Of a DNA stretch of 64,000 nt, positions 1 through 8,495 are shown in pieces (the stretch's first letter is position 1; every line of letters begins with the position of its first letter). A program made the position numbers and the translations under genes. Location: positions 1,001,001-1,065,000 of the forward strand of contig NZ_CP115160.1 of the NCBI RefSeq assembly GCF_027594545.1. Direction: 5' to 3'. The stretch is from Algoriphagus sp. TR-M9 (GTDB taxonomy: Bacteria; Bacteroidota; Bacteroidia; Cytophagales; Cyclobacteriaceae). Under the pieces are notes generated by a model that was not told the DNA's origin, searched no databases, and saw nothing but the letters and a program-made list of their open reading frames with translations.

Positions 1-2
1 AA

Positions 3-446
3 ATCACGGTTTACAACCCCATTAATTGGCATGTGATCCAAAGAATACCTGTGAAGCATGAGTCTTTTGAGCCACTGGATGATATTCCTATCCGGGAGTC
101 CAATCTGCCTACCATGCCCACCATGGGTAATCCAGGGTTATTCGCACAAAATAAGACCTTATTGGTATTTGGGGCCGGAGTAGTGGGGCTAGTATATGTA
201 CGTGGGGAATCTGAAGCCTCTTACGAATTGAGAAAGAGTACGGATAAAACATATAGATTCAATGATCCGGAATACCATAGGCTGATTCTCTTTAAAGACG
301 GGGTCCAACTCCCAGGGGAACATGTAGTTCCTTCGGGCATCATAGAAATGCCCTTGACAGAAAACAGGTTTTTGGTCAAGGTAAACCTAGGGGAGGAAGA
401 GCCGGATTACATTCCCTATGAAATATGGGAAGTGATCAAGGAGTAA
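3..446 (+). CDS. C-terminal part of an unrecognised protein (cut by window edge)
   Basis: The frame is open from the first bases of the window through residues reading ITVYNPINWHV before the first possible GTG start at 33, so the gene almost certainly begins outside the window. The visible 147 codons are rich in alternating hydrophobic residues (TLLVFGAGVVGLVYVRG, HRLILFKDGVQL) and end in EIWEVIKE. That pattern would suit the last blades of a beta-propeller, but this is only an impression and no family is recognised. The gene ends 153 bases before the next plus-strand gene. Confidence 0.6.
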   Translation: MTVYNPINWHVIQRIPVKHESFEPLDDIPIRESNLPTMPTMGNPGLFAQNKTLLVFGAGVVGLVYVRGESEASYELRKSTDKTYRFNDPEYHRLILFKDGVQLPGEHVVPSGIIEMPLTENRFLVKVNLGEEEPDYIPYEIWEVIKE

Positions 447-599
447 AGCTGGCTTTCGTAAACCATTGGAGTAAATTTTTCAGCATACTGAGTAAGAACT
501 ACACAGTTAAAATTACTAAAAACCGCTTTAAGAGCAGATAGTGTGGTGGGAACAGCCTTTGTAAGAAAATGGGGGAACACTAAACCAACTTAATTTCTT

Positions 600-1190
600 A
601 TGAAGATGAATAATCAACCCCAAAATGCGAAAGCCTCAACTTTCAGAAAACTCAGAACTTCTGCTGCTGTGATGCTTTCCGCAATTTGTCTAGTAGGTAT
701 GACTTCCTGCGAAGATGAAGACGATGATCCGATTGTAGATACCTATAATCAGCAGGATAGAAACTTTGCCATGGCTTCTTCCGAAAATCTCAATGCCCAG
801 ATCAGTTTTGGTCAATTGGCGCTGGATAACGGCGAAGATGACTCTGTATTGGAGTATGCAACCATGCTTGTGTCTGAAAACACAGATAGCCAAACCGAGC
901 TGGAAGGTATAGTAGATGGTACAGATGTGGAGATTTCTGATGGAATCAGCGATGCCATGCAGACCAAATACGATGAACTGGCCATGATGAGTGGTGAAGA
1001 ATTTGATAGGGCTTTTATTGATTTTCAGTTGGAGCTTTTGGATGACTCCATGTCAATCTATGAAAATGAAGAGGACAATGGAGAAAATTTCACTTTGAAA
1101 GGATTCGCTGAGAAAACCCTGGAAAAAATCAAAGATCATAGAGAAGATGCAGTCTTGGTCAAGGCTGAAATTGAGATCGAAGGAGTTTAA
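600..1190 (+). CDS. DUF4142-like lipoprotein
   Basis: A 196-residue secreted protein. Residues 1-37 form a signal peptide with a lipobox ending GMTSC, so it is probably a lipoprotein, followed by an acidic linker (EDEDDDP). The rest is helical: an FAMASSENLNAQISFGQLAL-type helix, then VLEYATMLVSENTDSQTEL and FDRAFIDFQLELLDDSMSIYENE. This is the usual layout of DUF4142 (ferritin-like helical) proteins of the envelope; their biochemical role is unknown. ATG at 606 is an alternative start. The protein is strongly acidic. A terminator follows at about 1270. Confidence 0.75.
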   Translation: MKMNNQPQNAKASTFRKLRTSAAVMLSAICLVGMTSCEDEDDDPIVDTYNQQDRNFAMASSENLNAQISFGQLALDNGEDDSVLEYATMLVSENTDSQTELEGIVDGTDVEISDGISDAMQTKYDELAMMSGEEFDRAFIDFQLELLDDSMSIYENEEDNGENFTLKGFAEKTLEKIKDHREDAVLVKAEIEIEGV

Positions 1191-1269
1191 CAACAATGTT
1201 GTTTAACACCAGGAGTCAGAATGTAGTCAACGCTGATTAACCCAGCTGAAATTGCATGATGATTTCTTT

Positions 1270-1303
1270 AAAGCCGGTTTTCCGAAAGGGAGCCGGCTTT
1301 TTC
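1270..1303 (+). terminator. Intrinsic terminator after the DUF4142-like gene
   Basis: The inverted repeat AAAGCCGG / CCGGCTTT (1270-1277 and 1293-1300) is followed by T residues, about 80 bases after the stop codon. Confidence 0.75.
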
Positions 1304-1387
1304 TGAGTTTAAAGCACAAAGCTCACAGAGGAGTTGCCCATTCTATGTAGTGGTCAGAAGTTCATTAAGCTATCCAAGGGGAGGGCT

Positions 1388-2911
1388 TTACTGGAATAAA
1401 TGAAAAGCCATCGCTTGGGCCTCATCAAAGTGCTGATACCCACAAATTACAGCTTCAAAATCAGTGAAATTCCCCAAATGTTTTAAGGCTAAGGGATTTC
1501 CAAAATGAACTAGAATACAGGGCTTCGCTTGAGCTAGGTTTTTTAGTTCAGCTACTAGCGTCTGGTCCATGCCGAATTGATTGATCGGCTTATGGGAAGG
1601 GACAAAAACAGAAATAATCACTTTTTCGGCCTGCTCTAGCTTGGTTTTACTTAATTCTGATCCGTAATTCTGACTGAGTTTTGAAGAGAAAGTTGTGTTT
1701 TCCCTACCAAAGAAGGTCTTGTGCGAAAGCTTCCCCTGATCTGCCAGGTGCTTCAGTTCCTCAGGATCTAGGTTTCCGTGAAGTACCGATACATAATCTT
1801 TGGCAAGTTGGCTTTGAAACACCGAATGGCTTTTCCAGTCAAATACTGGAACCTCCAGATTTTTGAAAGCAAATACGCCTAGCTTTTCCTTTAAATTCCA
1901 GATCTTTTCGAAAACAGCATCAACTTCCCCTTCTGAGGCATTTGCTTCGATTTTCGCAATTCCTTCCTGTACATGATCCGAGAAGCACAAGATGTCGTTT
2001 CCGGCGTGAAAAGCTTCCCATTCCAATTGCCCGGGCTCAGTAAATAGATCCGCCACGGCTTTCATGTTAAGCGCATCTGAGATGACTATGCCTCCAAAGC
2101 CCATCTCCTTTTTCAGCAATTCCGTGATAATCTCCTTAGATATGCTAGAGGCGATTTCCCTGCTGTGGCTAAGGGCAGGTGCAGCCAAATGCCCCACCAT
2201 GATCATTTCCACACCTTGGTCGATACCGATCTGAAAAGGCAGGAGCTCTTCCTTTTGCAGTTCACTTTTACTCTTTTGTATCACCGGCAGCCCCAAATGC
2301 GAATCGGTCTGTGTATCTCCATGGCCCGGAAAATGCTTGAGACAGGCTGCTATGCCGGCCTTTTTCATTCCCTGATACATAGCCATGGAATATTCGGCCA
2401 CTTTTTCCGGGTTGGTGCCAAAGGACCTATATCCGATCACGGGGTTGTTAGGGTTGGTGTTGACATCCGAGCAAGGTGCCAGGTTCAGGTGGATGCCTGC
2501 TGCTTTCATATCTAAGCCCATTCTGTAGCCCACTTCCGCTAGTTGATTACCTGCTTTACCTTGCAGGGCTCCAAGTGTGATGGCAAAGGGGTATTGCGGT
2601 GTGTTTTCTATCCGCATAGCCAGTCCATATTCTCCATCTATGCTGATGAGTAAAGGGACCTTCGCAATTCGCTGAAAGCGATTGATCAATTGGATCATTT
2701 TTTCCAAAGTTCCAGATACAGCTAGCACTTCTGCACGCTTTTCAAAATTGGCGGCGGCCGAGTGCCTGCTGTGAAAGAAAGTCAACCCACCGATTTCCTG
2801 CTCACGGATCAGTAATTCGATTTTCTGATGGTTTTCTTCCGTATCATGAATAAAGGCTGCAGGGGAAAAACACTGCGCTATTTTTTGGCTTTTGCTGAGC
2901 TTACTTTTCAT
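1388..2911 (-). CDS. Glycoside hydrolase family 3 protein (beta-N-acetylhexosaminidase-like)
   Basis: A 507-residue GH3 protein. It carries the NagZ-type signature KHFPGHGDTQTDSHLGLP, whose His-Asp pair serves as acid/base in NagZ enzymes, and the nucleophile segment IVISDALNMKAV. NagZ enzymes remove N-acetylglucosamine from muropeptides during wall recycling. The C-terminal 150 residues resemble the extra domain of longer GH3 proteins. No signal peptide is visible (MKSKLSKSQKIAQ), so a cytoplasmic site is likely. It is monocistronic, and its 5' side faces guaA across 347 bases. Substrate identity is inferred from the motif only. Confidence 0.88.
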   Translation of the reverse strand: MKSKLSKSQKIAQCFSPAAFIHDTEENHQKIELLIREQEIGGLTFFHSRHSAAANFEKRAEVLAVSGTLEKMIQLINRFQRIAKVPLLISIDGEYGLAMRIENTPQYPFAITLGALQGKAGNQLAEVGYRMGLDMKAAGIHLNLAPCSDVNTNPNNPVIGYRSFGTNPEKVAEYSMAMYQGMKKAGIAACLKHFPGHGDTQTDSHLGLPVIQKSKSELQKEELLPFQIGIDQGVEMIMVGHLAAPALSHSREIASSISKEIITELLKKEMGFGGIVISDALNMKAVADLFTEPGQLEWEAFHAGNDILCFSDHVQEGIAKIEANASEGEVDAVFEKIWNLKEKLGVFAFKNLEVPVFDWKSHSVFQSQLAKDYVSVLHGNLDPEELKHLADQGKLSHKTFFGRENTTFSSKLSQNYGSELSKTKLEQAEKVIISVFVPSHKPINQFGMDQTLVAELKNLAQAKPCILVHFGNPLALKHLGNFTDFEAVICGYQHFDEAQAMAFHLFQ

Positions 2912-3060
2912 GGGGATAAAATGGGTAGTGATGAAAAGATGAAGTACGGCAAATCTGTGAAGTTTTCAATCTTAGCCTTATGATTATATGCTTTTTTACA
3001 AGTAATGAGCTTAAAGCCTAAAAGGATTTGCTGCACACTAGCATTTAGGCTACCTATGGG

Positions 3061-3068
3061 CAAAGGTA
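3061..3068 (-). promoter_or_regulatory. Bacteroidota -7 element, candidate promoter of the GH3 gene
   Basis: Minus-strand TACCTTTG matches the TAnnTTTG consensus. It implies a leader of about 145 nt before the start at 2911. No good -33 TTTG is visible at the usual distance. Confidence 0.4.
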
Positions 3069-3247
3069 GGTCTTTGGTCACTTGTACCGAGCGAAGTCGT
3101 AGAATCGGGCTTCTGACCAGTTGAGTAAAGAATTATTGGTCAGTGGTACTATTCCGTATTTGCATACATAGCATTCTCTAATTTGTAGAAACCAAACAAT
3201 ATTCTGTAAAAATTCACAGATCACTTCCTCATTTTGCCTTCCCTGCT

Positions 3248-3255
3248 TACCTTTG
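3248..3255 (+). promoter_or_regulatory. Bacteroidota -7 element of guaA
   Basis: TACCTTTG lies only three bases before the guaA ATG at 3259. With the usual -7 geometry the transcript would begin at or next to the ATG, giving a leaderless mRNA. The -33 box is poor. Confidence 0.55.
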
Positions 3256-3258
3256 CGC

Positions 3259-4788
3259 ATGGCAGAACAAATCTTGATCCTCGATTTCGGTTCTCAGTAC
3301 ACACAACTCATCGCCCGAAGAGTTAGAGAGCTGAATGTTTATTGCGAAATTCACCCTTATAACAAAGTTCCAGAGATCAGCTCCGATATTAAAGGAGTGA
3401 TACTTTCAGGTTCTCCTTGCTCAGTTCGTGACGAGGGGTCTCCTGATTTGGATCTGGATATTTTAAGAGGCAAACTCCCACTACTGGGGGTATGCTATGG
3501 TTCCCAACTTTTAGCTCAAAAGTACGGTGGAGAAGTGCTTCCGTCCGAAATCAGAGAATATGGCAGGGCTAATCTGAGCCATATTGATACGCATTTTGAT
3601 TTGTTGAAAGAGATGAGTCATGGATCTCAGGTATGGATGTCCCATGGGGACACCATCAAGAATTTACCTGAGAACTTTGATGTGATCGCGAGCACGGATT
3701 CAGTGCGAGTAGCGGCTTTCAAAATCCAGGATGAAGAGACTTACGGGATTCAATTTCACCCGGAAGTGACCCATTCTACAGAAGGGAAAAACCTTTTGAG
3801 GAACTTTGTGGTGGGAATCTGTGGCTGCGCGCAGGGTTGGACTTCCGATGTGTTTATCGATGCTACAGTGGCAGATTTAAAAGAGAAAATCGGAGCTGAT
3901 AAAGTGGTGATGGGGCTTTCCGGAGGAGTAGATTCATCGGTAGCGGCTACTTTGATACACCGTGCCATTGGCGATCAGCTGACCTGCGTCTTTGTGGATA
4001 ATGGTCTGCTTCGCAAAAATGAATACGAAGAGGTATTGGACTCATATAAGCACATGGGATTGAATGTGATCGGAGTGGACGCCAAGCAGCGATTTTATGA
4101 TGCATTGGAAGGAATCACTGATCCAGAAGGGAAGCGAAAGGCGATAGGAAGAGTTTTTATTGAGGTTTTTGATGATGAAGCGCACAAGATTGACGGTGTG
4201 AAATGGCTAGGTCAGGGTACTATTTACCCAGATGTGATTGAGTCAGTTTCTGTCAAAGGCCCTTCTGCTACGATTAAATCTCACCATAATGTGGGCGGTT
4301 TGCCTGACTTTATGAAGCTTTCCGTAGTGGAGCCTCTGAATACCCTTTTCAAGGATGAAGTTCGTGAAGTGGGACGAGCTCTGGAGATTGTGGAGACAAT
4401 CATCGGGCGTCATCCTTTCCCTGGACCGGGGCTTGGAATCCGTATTTTGGGGGATGTGACTGCCGAAAAAGTGAAGACACTACAGGAGGTGGACCATATA
4501 TTCATTAAAGGACTGAAAGATCATGGACTTTACGATGACGTGTGGCAAGCAGGAGCGATGTTGCTACCTATTCAGTCTGTAGGTGTCATGGGCGATGAGC
4601 GAACCTATGAAAAAGTAGTGGCTCTGAGAGCTGTAGGTTCTGTAGATGGAATGACTGCTGATTGGATTCACTTGCCTTACGAGTTTCTGGGTAAGATTTC
4701 CAATGATATCATCAATAAAGTGAAAGGCGTCAATCGTGTCGTTTACGACATTTCTTCTAAGCCACCGGCAACTATCGAATGGGAATAG
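3259..4788 (+). CDS. guaA: GMP synthase (glutamine-hydrolysing)
   Basis: Converts XMP, glutamine and ATP to GMP in de novo purine synthesis. The 509-residue product has both expected halves. The N-terminal class I glutamine amidotransferase carries the nucleophile loop [10 protein letters not shown] and the partner His-Glu in FHPEVTHS. The ATP-pyrophosphatase domain has the P-loop [12 protein letters not shown] and ends with the dimerisation segment running to [11 protein letters not shown] 3259 is preferred over an in-frame TTG at 3253, which lies inside the promoter word. It is monocistronic, with a strong terminator 60 bases downstream. Confidence 0.98.
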   Translation: MAEQILILDFGSQYTQLIARRVRELNVYCEIHPYNKVPEISSDIKGVILSGSPCSVRDEGSPDLDLDILRGKLPLLGVCYGSQLLAQKYGGEVLPSEIREYGRANLSHIDTHFDLLKEMSHGSQVWMSHGDTIKNLPENFDVIASTDSVRVAAFKIQDEETYGIQFHPEVTHSTEGKNLLRNFVVGICGCAQGWTSDVFIDATVADLKEKIGADKVVMGLSGGVDSSVAATLIHRAIGDQLTCVFVDNGLLRKNEYEEVLDSYKHMGLNVIGVDAKQRFYDALEGITDPEGKRKAIGRVFIEVFDDEAHKIDGVKWLGQGTIYPDVIESVSVKGPSATIKSHHNVGGLPDFMKLSVVEPLNTLFKDEVREVGRALEIVETIIGRHPFPGPGLGIRILGDVTAEKVKTLQEVDHIFIKGLKDHGLYDDVWQAGAMLLPIQSVGVMGDERTYEKVVALRAVGSVDGMTADWIHLPYEFLGKISNDIINKVKGVNRVVYDISSKPPATIEWE

Positions 4789-4847
4789 TCTCCTTTGAGG
4801 TTTTAAAACCTCGAAGGTGCTGTAAACCTCTCATCTTTTAAATATTC

Positions 4848-4878
4848 AAAAAACCCGAAGGCATTTCTTCGGGTTTTT
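4848..4878 (+). terminator. Intrinsic terminator of guaA
   Basis: AAAAAACCCGAAG and CTTCGGGTTTTT form a 12-base-pair stem ending in a T tract. Confidence 0.9.
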
Positions 4879-4904
4879 ACTTTTCAAGGGTTTTCGGCCT
4901 GAAC

Positions 4905-4934
4905 TTTGGGTTTGAAAATATTGGCTTAAATTTG
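4905..4934 (+). promoter_or_regulatory. Promoter of the binding-protein/hemL operon
   Basis: TTTG (4905-4908), an 18-base spacer, then TAAATTTG (4927-4934), fitting the Bacteroidota -33/-7 consensus. The start codon is 36 bases further on. Confidence 0.65.
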
Positions 4935-4970
4935 CCTTCCCTAAGTTTTACTCTTACGCATCACTGATTC

Positions 4971-6623
4971 ATGAAAAAGTACCTGTTGCTGCTTCCCGCT
5001 TTTTTTATTCTGAGCATTTCATTGGCTCAATCTCCCACGCCAGAAGCATACCGCCAGGCAATGTCCCAGATGAGTGCCAAATACTATTGGGAAGCTATTC
5101 CGCTTTTCCGCCAGTTTTTGGACGAAGATGAATATGGGAATCTTTCCTATTATGCCGCGCTACACCTGGGTGAAGCAGCCTTAGGAGCCAATCAACCTGG
5201 GCAAGCAGTGGAGGCTTTGCTACCTATCGCATCTAAGAATTGGGCCAAATCAGATGAGTCAAAATACCTTTTGGCTGTGGCATATTTCAAAAATCAACAG
5301 AATCTAGAAGCATTGAAGCTCATCAAACTTATCCGAAAGGATCAAATCATGAAAATGGCTGAAAATGCTACCTATGAAAACCTCAAGCAGGTAAGCTCCA
5401 GTTTTATGGTGGCAAATATGGAGGAATTCAAGGAAAACGCGGGTTTCCGGGCAGCTTTAAAAGATGTGCTGGAGAGCCAAAACATACTTTCTGCTACGGA
5501 GCGTGCTGCATACTATGAGTTGCAGGGCAACTCCACCGAGGCCAGTACCAATGCAGTGAAAGACCAGATTCTGGATGTGGTGGTGATCTTACCTTTCACC
5601 AATTCCGATAGAACCAATTTGGCAGGTATTTCTCCAAGTGATTTCGTGTTTGAGCTCTATCAGGGTATAGAGTTTCAGAAGGAAAAGCTTGAGCAAGAAG
5701 GCGTAAAGGTGAATTTGATCAGTTTCGATTCTAAAAGAGATCTGGAGCATTTACAAAACCTACTCAGCGACCCAGCCATTGCAAAAGCGGACGTGATCGT
5801 AGGGCCTATTTACCAGGAAGAGTCTGATCTGGTCAGTAATTTTGCAGAAACTGCCGGAATCCCTTTTGTTCATCCTTTGTCCAATCTAGGAGACCGTTTT
5901 CAGCAGATGAAGTACAGTTATTTGTTCCGGCCTTCTGTTAATTCTTTGGCAGAGGGCATAGTTGATGGCCTGAGAAGCCAGAGTTGGGGACAAAAAGTAG
6001 CGATAGGATACAGTGGAAGTAGCCGGGATACGAATTTGGCACAGGAGCTTCAGCGCAAATTGAGCTCAGCAGGGTTTCAGGTGGTAAGTACCGAGCAGAT
6101 CAACCCTAGAAGTGCAAATGACTTTTTGCAAAGCTTAGGAGTCCGGGTAGGTTCGGAAGCTGCTGCCGTGGATCAGGTTATTTTACTTACCGATGACCCT
6201 ACTATTGCGCAGCCGGTACTTGGGCTTATGGAGTCTATTACCGTGTCAGTTCCTACCTTAGTCATGGACTCTTGGTTAGGTTTTAACTTTGCAAATTACG
6301 AGATGCTGGCTTTTCCTAATTTCTACTTTGTAGCTAACAATACGCTAAAGTTTCATGCCGAACCCATGAAAGAGTTTAGGACTTCCTACTACAAAAAATT
6401 TCTATCGCTTCCGAGTATGAACACTATTCTTGGAGCGGAATTGGTGAATTGGCTGTCGGCTAATATGTCTGTAAGTAAGGGATTTGATCTGAGGAGAAAT
6501 CTAGATCAGGGTGCCTATGAACCAGGTTGGTTGACTTGGGGTTTTAACTTTCAGAATTCTACCAATAATAATTACGTACCTGTATTCCGATTAGAAGCAG
6601 GAGAATTAAAACCATTGCAGTAA
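4971..6623 (+). CDS. Secreted protein: TPR-like N-terminus plus periplasmic-binding-protein-like domain
   Basis: A 550-residue protein with a clean signal peptide (MKKYLLLLPAFFILSISLAQ). Residues 25-200 look like helical tetratricopeptide-type repeats (AMSQMSAKYYWEAIPLFRQF, LHLGEAALGANQPGQAVEAL). From about residue 200 it resembles a type I periplasmic-binding/leucine-binding fold (VVILPFTNSDRTN, ADVIVGPIYQEESDLVSNFAE, GIPFVHPLSN, VAIGYSGSSRDTNLA). This architecture recalls LpoA-type activators of peptidoglycan synthases or amino-acid binding proteins; neither can be proven here. The stop lies three bases before hemL, so the two are probably co-transcribed. Confidence 0.78.
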   Translation: MKKYLLLLPAFFILSISLAQSPTPEAYRQAMSQMSAKYYWEAIPLFRQFLDEDEYGNLSYYAALHLGEAALGANQPGQAVEALLPIASKNWAKSDESKYLLAVAYFKNQQNLEALKLIKLIRKDQIMKMAENATYENLKQVSSSFMVANMEEFKENAGFRAALKDVLESQNILSATERAAYYELQGNSTEASTNAVKDQILDVVVILPFTNSDRTNLAGISPSDFVFELYQGIEFQKEKLEQEGVKVNLISFDSKRDLEHLQNLLSDPAIAKADVIVGPIYQEESDLVSNFAETAGIPFVHPLSNLGDRFQQMKYSYLFRPSVNSLAEGIVDGLRSQSWGQKVAIGYSGSSRDTNLAQELQRKLSSAGFQVVSTEQINPRSANDFLQSLGVRVGSEAAAVDQVILLTDDPTIAQPVLGLMESITVSVPTLVMDSWLGFNFANYEMLAFPNFYFVANNTLKFHAEPMKEFRTSYYKKFLSLPSMNTILGAELVNWLSANMSVSKGFDLRRNLDQGAYEPGWLTWGFNFQNSTNNNYVPVFRLEAGELKPLQ

Positions 6624-6626
6624 GCT

Positions 6627-7922
6627 ATGAATATTTCCCAGAGTAAAGTACTTTTTTCAAAAGCGCAGAATTTCATCCCAGGAGGCGTGAACTCACCCGT
6701 TCGTGCATTTAGAGCAGTAGGGGGAGAACCGCTTTTCATTAAGAAAGCTGAAGGTGCATTTCTATATGACGAGGACGGTAATAAATTCATTGAACTGATC
6801 AATAGCTGGGGTCCAATGCTTTTGGGCCACAACCATCCGAAGGTGAAGCAGGCGGTAATTGAAGCGATGGAAGATGGAACTTCTTTCGGTGCTCCAACTG
6901 CCCGTGAGGTGGAAATAGCTGAGTTGATCGTAAGCATGGTACCGTCCATCGAGAAAGTTCGTATGGTGAACTCCGGTACGGAGGCGACCATGTCTGCGAT
7001 TCGTGTTGCCAGAGGCTTTACCGGTCGAGACAAATTCATCAAAATGGAAGGCCATTACCATGGACATGGTGATTCATTTTTGATAGCAGCAGGTTCTGGT
7101 GCGATGACCATGGGAGATCCTGATTCTCCGGGAGTGACCAAAGGAACAGCTAAGGATACCTTGATTGCTCCCTATAACAATCTGGAAGCTATTGAAGAAC
7201 TGATCGCAGCAAATCCAGGAGAGATCGCAGCATTGATTTTGGAACCTGTTCCGGGAAATATGGGCCTTTGTTTACCCAAAGAAGGATATCTGCAAGGATT
7301 ACGTGATATCTGTACCAGAGAGGGGATTGTCTTGATCTTTGACGAAGTAATGACAGGATTCCGTTTGGCAAAAGGTGGAGCTCAGGAGGTTTTCGGTGTA
7401 ACTCCGGATATGACCACCTTGGGTAAAATCATCGGAGGAGGAATGCCAGTAGGTGCTTACGGAGGAAAGAGAGAAATCATGGAGTTTGTATCTCCAGCTG
7501 GGCCGGTTTATCAGGCCGGAACACTTTCAGGAAATCCAATTGCAATGGCTGCTGGTTTGGCTATGCTGAATCACCTGAATACAGATCCAACTGTATATGA
7601 CGAGCTAACTCACATAGGAAGCAAATTAGCAAAAGGTATAAAAAGTGTAAATGAGGAACTTGGTTTGAACTATACCGTGAATAGCTTTGGAAGCATGTGT
7701 TCCATGTTTTTTACAGATAAGCCAGTGTTTGATTTTGAAAGTGCAAAGAGCTCTGATACGGCGTTATTTGGCAAATATTTTCAAGCAATGCTGAAAAGAG
7801 GAGTTTATTTGGCACCTTCTCAGTTTGAGAGTTTGTTCTTATCCACCGCCTTGAAAGATGAGTTGATCGACCAAATCTTAGCTGCTCATAAGGAAGCAAT
7901 GGTGGAGATTTTGGGATTGTAA
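6627..7922 (+). CDS. hemL: Glutamate-1-semialdehyde 2,1-aminomutase
   Basis: A PLP enzyme that turns glutamate-1-semialdehyde into 5-aminolevulinate, the second step of the C5 tetrapyrrole route. The start is GSAM-typical (SKAQNFIPGGVNSPVRAF), followed by MVNSGTEATMSAIR, the PLP-binding FDEVMTGFR, and the Schiff-base lysine at about K267 in TTLGKIIGGGMPVGAYGG. At 431 residues it is full length. It follows the secreted binding-like gene by three bases. hemA, the preceding enzyme, is elsewhere in the window at 30458-31729. Confidence 0.98.
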   Translation: MNISQSKVLFSKAQNFIPGGVNSPVRAFRAVGGEPLFIKKAEGAFLYDEDGNKFIELINSWGPMLLGHNHPKVKQAVIEAMEDGTSFGAPTAREVEIAELIVSMVPSIEKVRMVNSGTEATMSAIRVARGFTGRDKFIKMEGHYHGHGDSFLIAAGSGAMTMGDPDSPGVTKGTAKDTLIAPYNNLEAIEELIAANPGEIAALILEPVPGNMGLCLPKEGYLQGLRDICTREGIVLIFDEVMTGFRLAKGGAQEVFGVTPDMTTLGKIIGGGMPVGAYGGKREIMEFVSPAGPVYQAGTLSGNPIAMAAGLAMLNHLNTDPTVYDELTHIGSKLAKGIKSVNEELGLNYTVNSFGSMCSMFFTDKPVFDFESAKSSDTALFGKYFQAMLKRGVYLAPSQFESLFLSTALKDELIDQILAAHKEAMVEILGL

Positions 7923-7951
7923 TACATTTATCTATTTAAATTTTAGAAGTA

Positions 7952-8305
7952 ATGTCTATCAAAGTTTACGGAATTAAGAATTGCAATACGATGAAGAAGA
8001 CCTTTGATTTCCTAGCGGAAAAAGGAGTGGACTATGACTTCATTGACTATAAGAAGCAGAAGCCTAGCGCACCACTTTTAGAAGGTTTTTTAGAGAAAAC
8101 AGATCTTGCATCTCTAGTGAATAAGAAGGGGACAACTTACAGAAAAATGTCTGATGATCAGAAATCAGCTTTAGAAAATGAGGAAACCGCTATCCCGATA
8201 CTTGAAGAAAACTCAAGTATGATCAAGCGCCCTGTGATTGTATATCAAGACGGAAGCCTGAGTTTGGGTTTTGATCCGGAAGTGATAGAGGGGAAATTGA
8301 AGTGA
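7952..8305 (+). CDS. ArsC/Spx-family reductase-like protein (YffB type)
   Basis: 117 residues with a thioredoxin-like fold. The active-site strand-loop IKNCNTMKKTFDFL (Cys11) and the DYDFIDYKKQKPS pattern are typical of the YffB branch of the ArsC/Spx family. The later IKRPVIVYQDGSLSLGFDPE matches the family's conserved RP-containing loop. Members are often called arsenate reductases, but YffB-type proteins are more likely glutathione or thiol-dependent reductases of unknown substrate. It lies 29 bases after hemL, so it may share that transcript. Confidence 0.88.
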   Translation: MSIKVYGIKNCNTMKKTFDFLAEKGVDYDFIDYKKQKPSAPLLEGFLEKTDLASLVNKKGTTYRKMSDDQKSALENEETAIPILEENSSMIKRPVIVYQDGSLSLGFDPEVIEGKLK

Positions 8306-8457
8306 GGTAGCTCTCGGCGGTGCAACGATTTGATTTCAGCTATTTTGGATTCTCAATCACTAGTTTTCAACTTAGAATTTTGATTTGAATACCTCTTGAA
8401 ATACTTAGGCAGATAGTGGTAGTCTCATCGAGATTAAAGGTTTAGAAGAAAATGGCG

Positions 8458-8488
8458 AAAAAACGCGTTGCGTCGCTACGTCGCCGCG
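8458..8488 (-). terminator. Candidate terminator of the DUF1501/DUF1553 operon
   Basis: On the minus strand CGCGGCG pairs with CGC-AA-CGCG (two-base bulge) and runs straight into six T residues, just past the last gene of the operon. The GC-rich patch stands out from its AT-rich surroundings. Confidence 0.55.
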
Positions 8489-8495
8489 AGAGATA

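Larger units (their letters stand above)
2912..3258. other. Divergent intergenic region between the GH3 gene and guaA
   Basis: This stretch contains no convincing gene; a 60-codon minus-strand frame at 3078-3260 has no recognisable features. It holds a TAnnTTTG promoter word for each direction (3061-3068 minus, 3248-3255 plus) and an inverted repeat AGCCTAAA / TTTAGGCT at roughly 3014-3052, which lies in the predicted untranslated leader of the GH3 gene. Confidence 0.55.

Noticed and set aside
3078..3260. 60-codon minus-strand frame overlapping the guaA start
   Set aside because: No signal, domain or homology pattern; it sits over promoter sequence and is probably chance.
8440..8495. GC-rich CGTCGC-type cluster that could look like a repeat or insertion scar
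   Set aside because: On the minus strand it folds into a terminator-like hairpin with six T, a simpler explanation.
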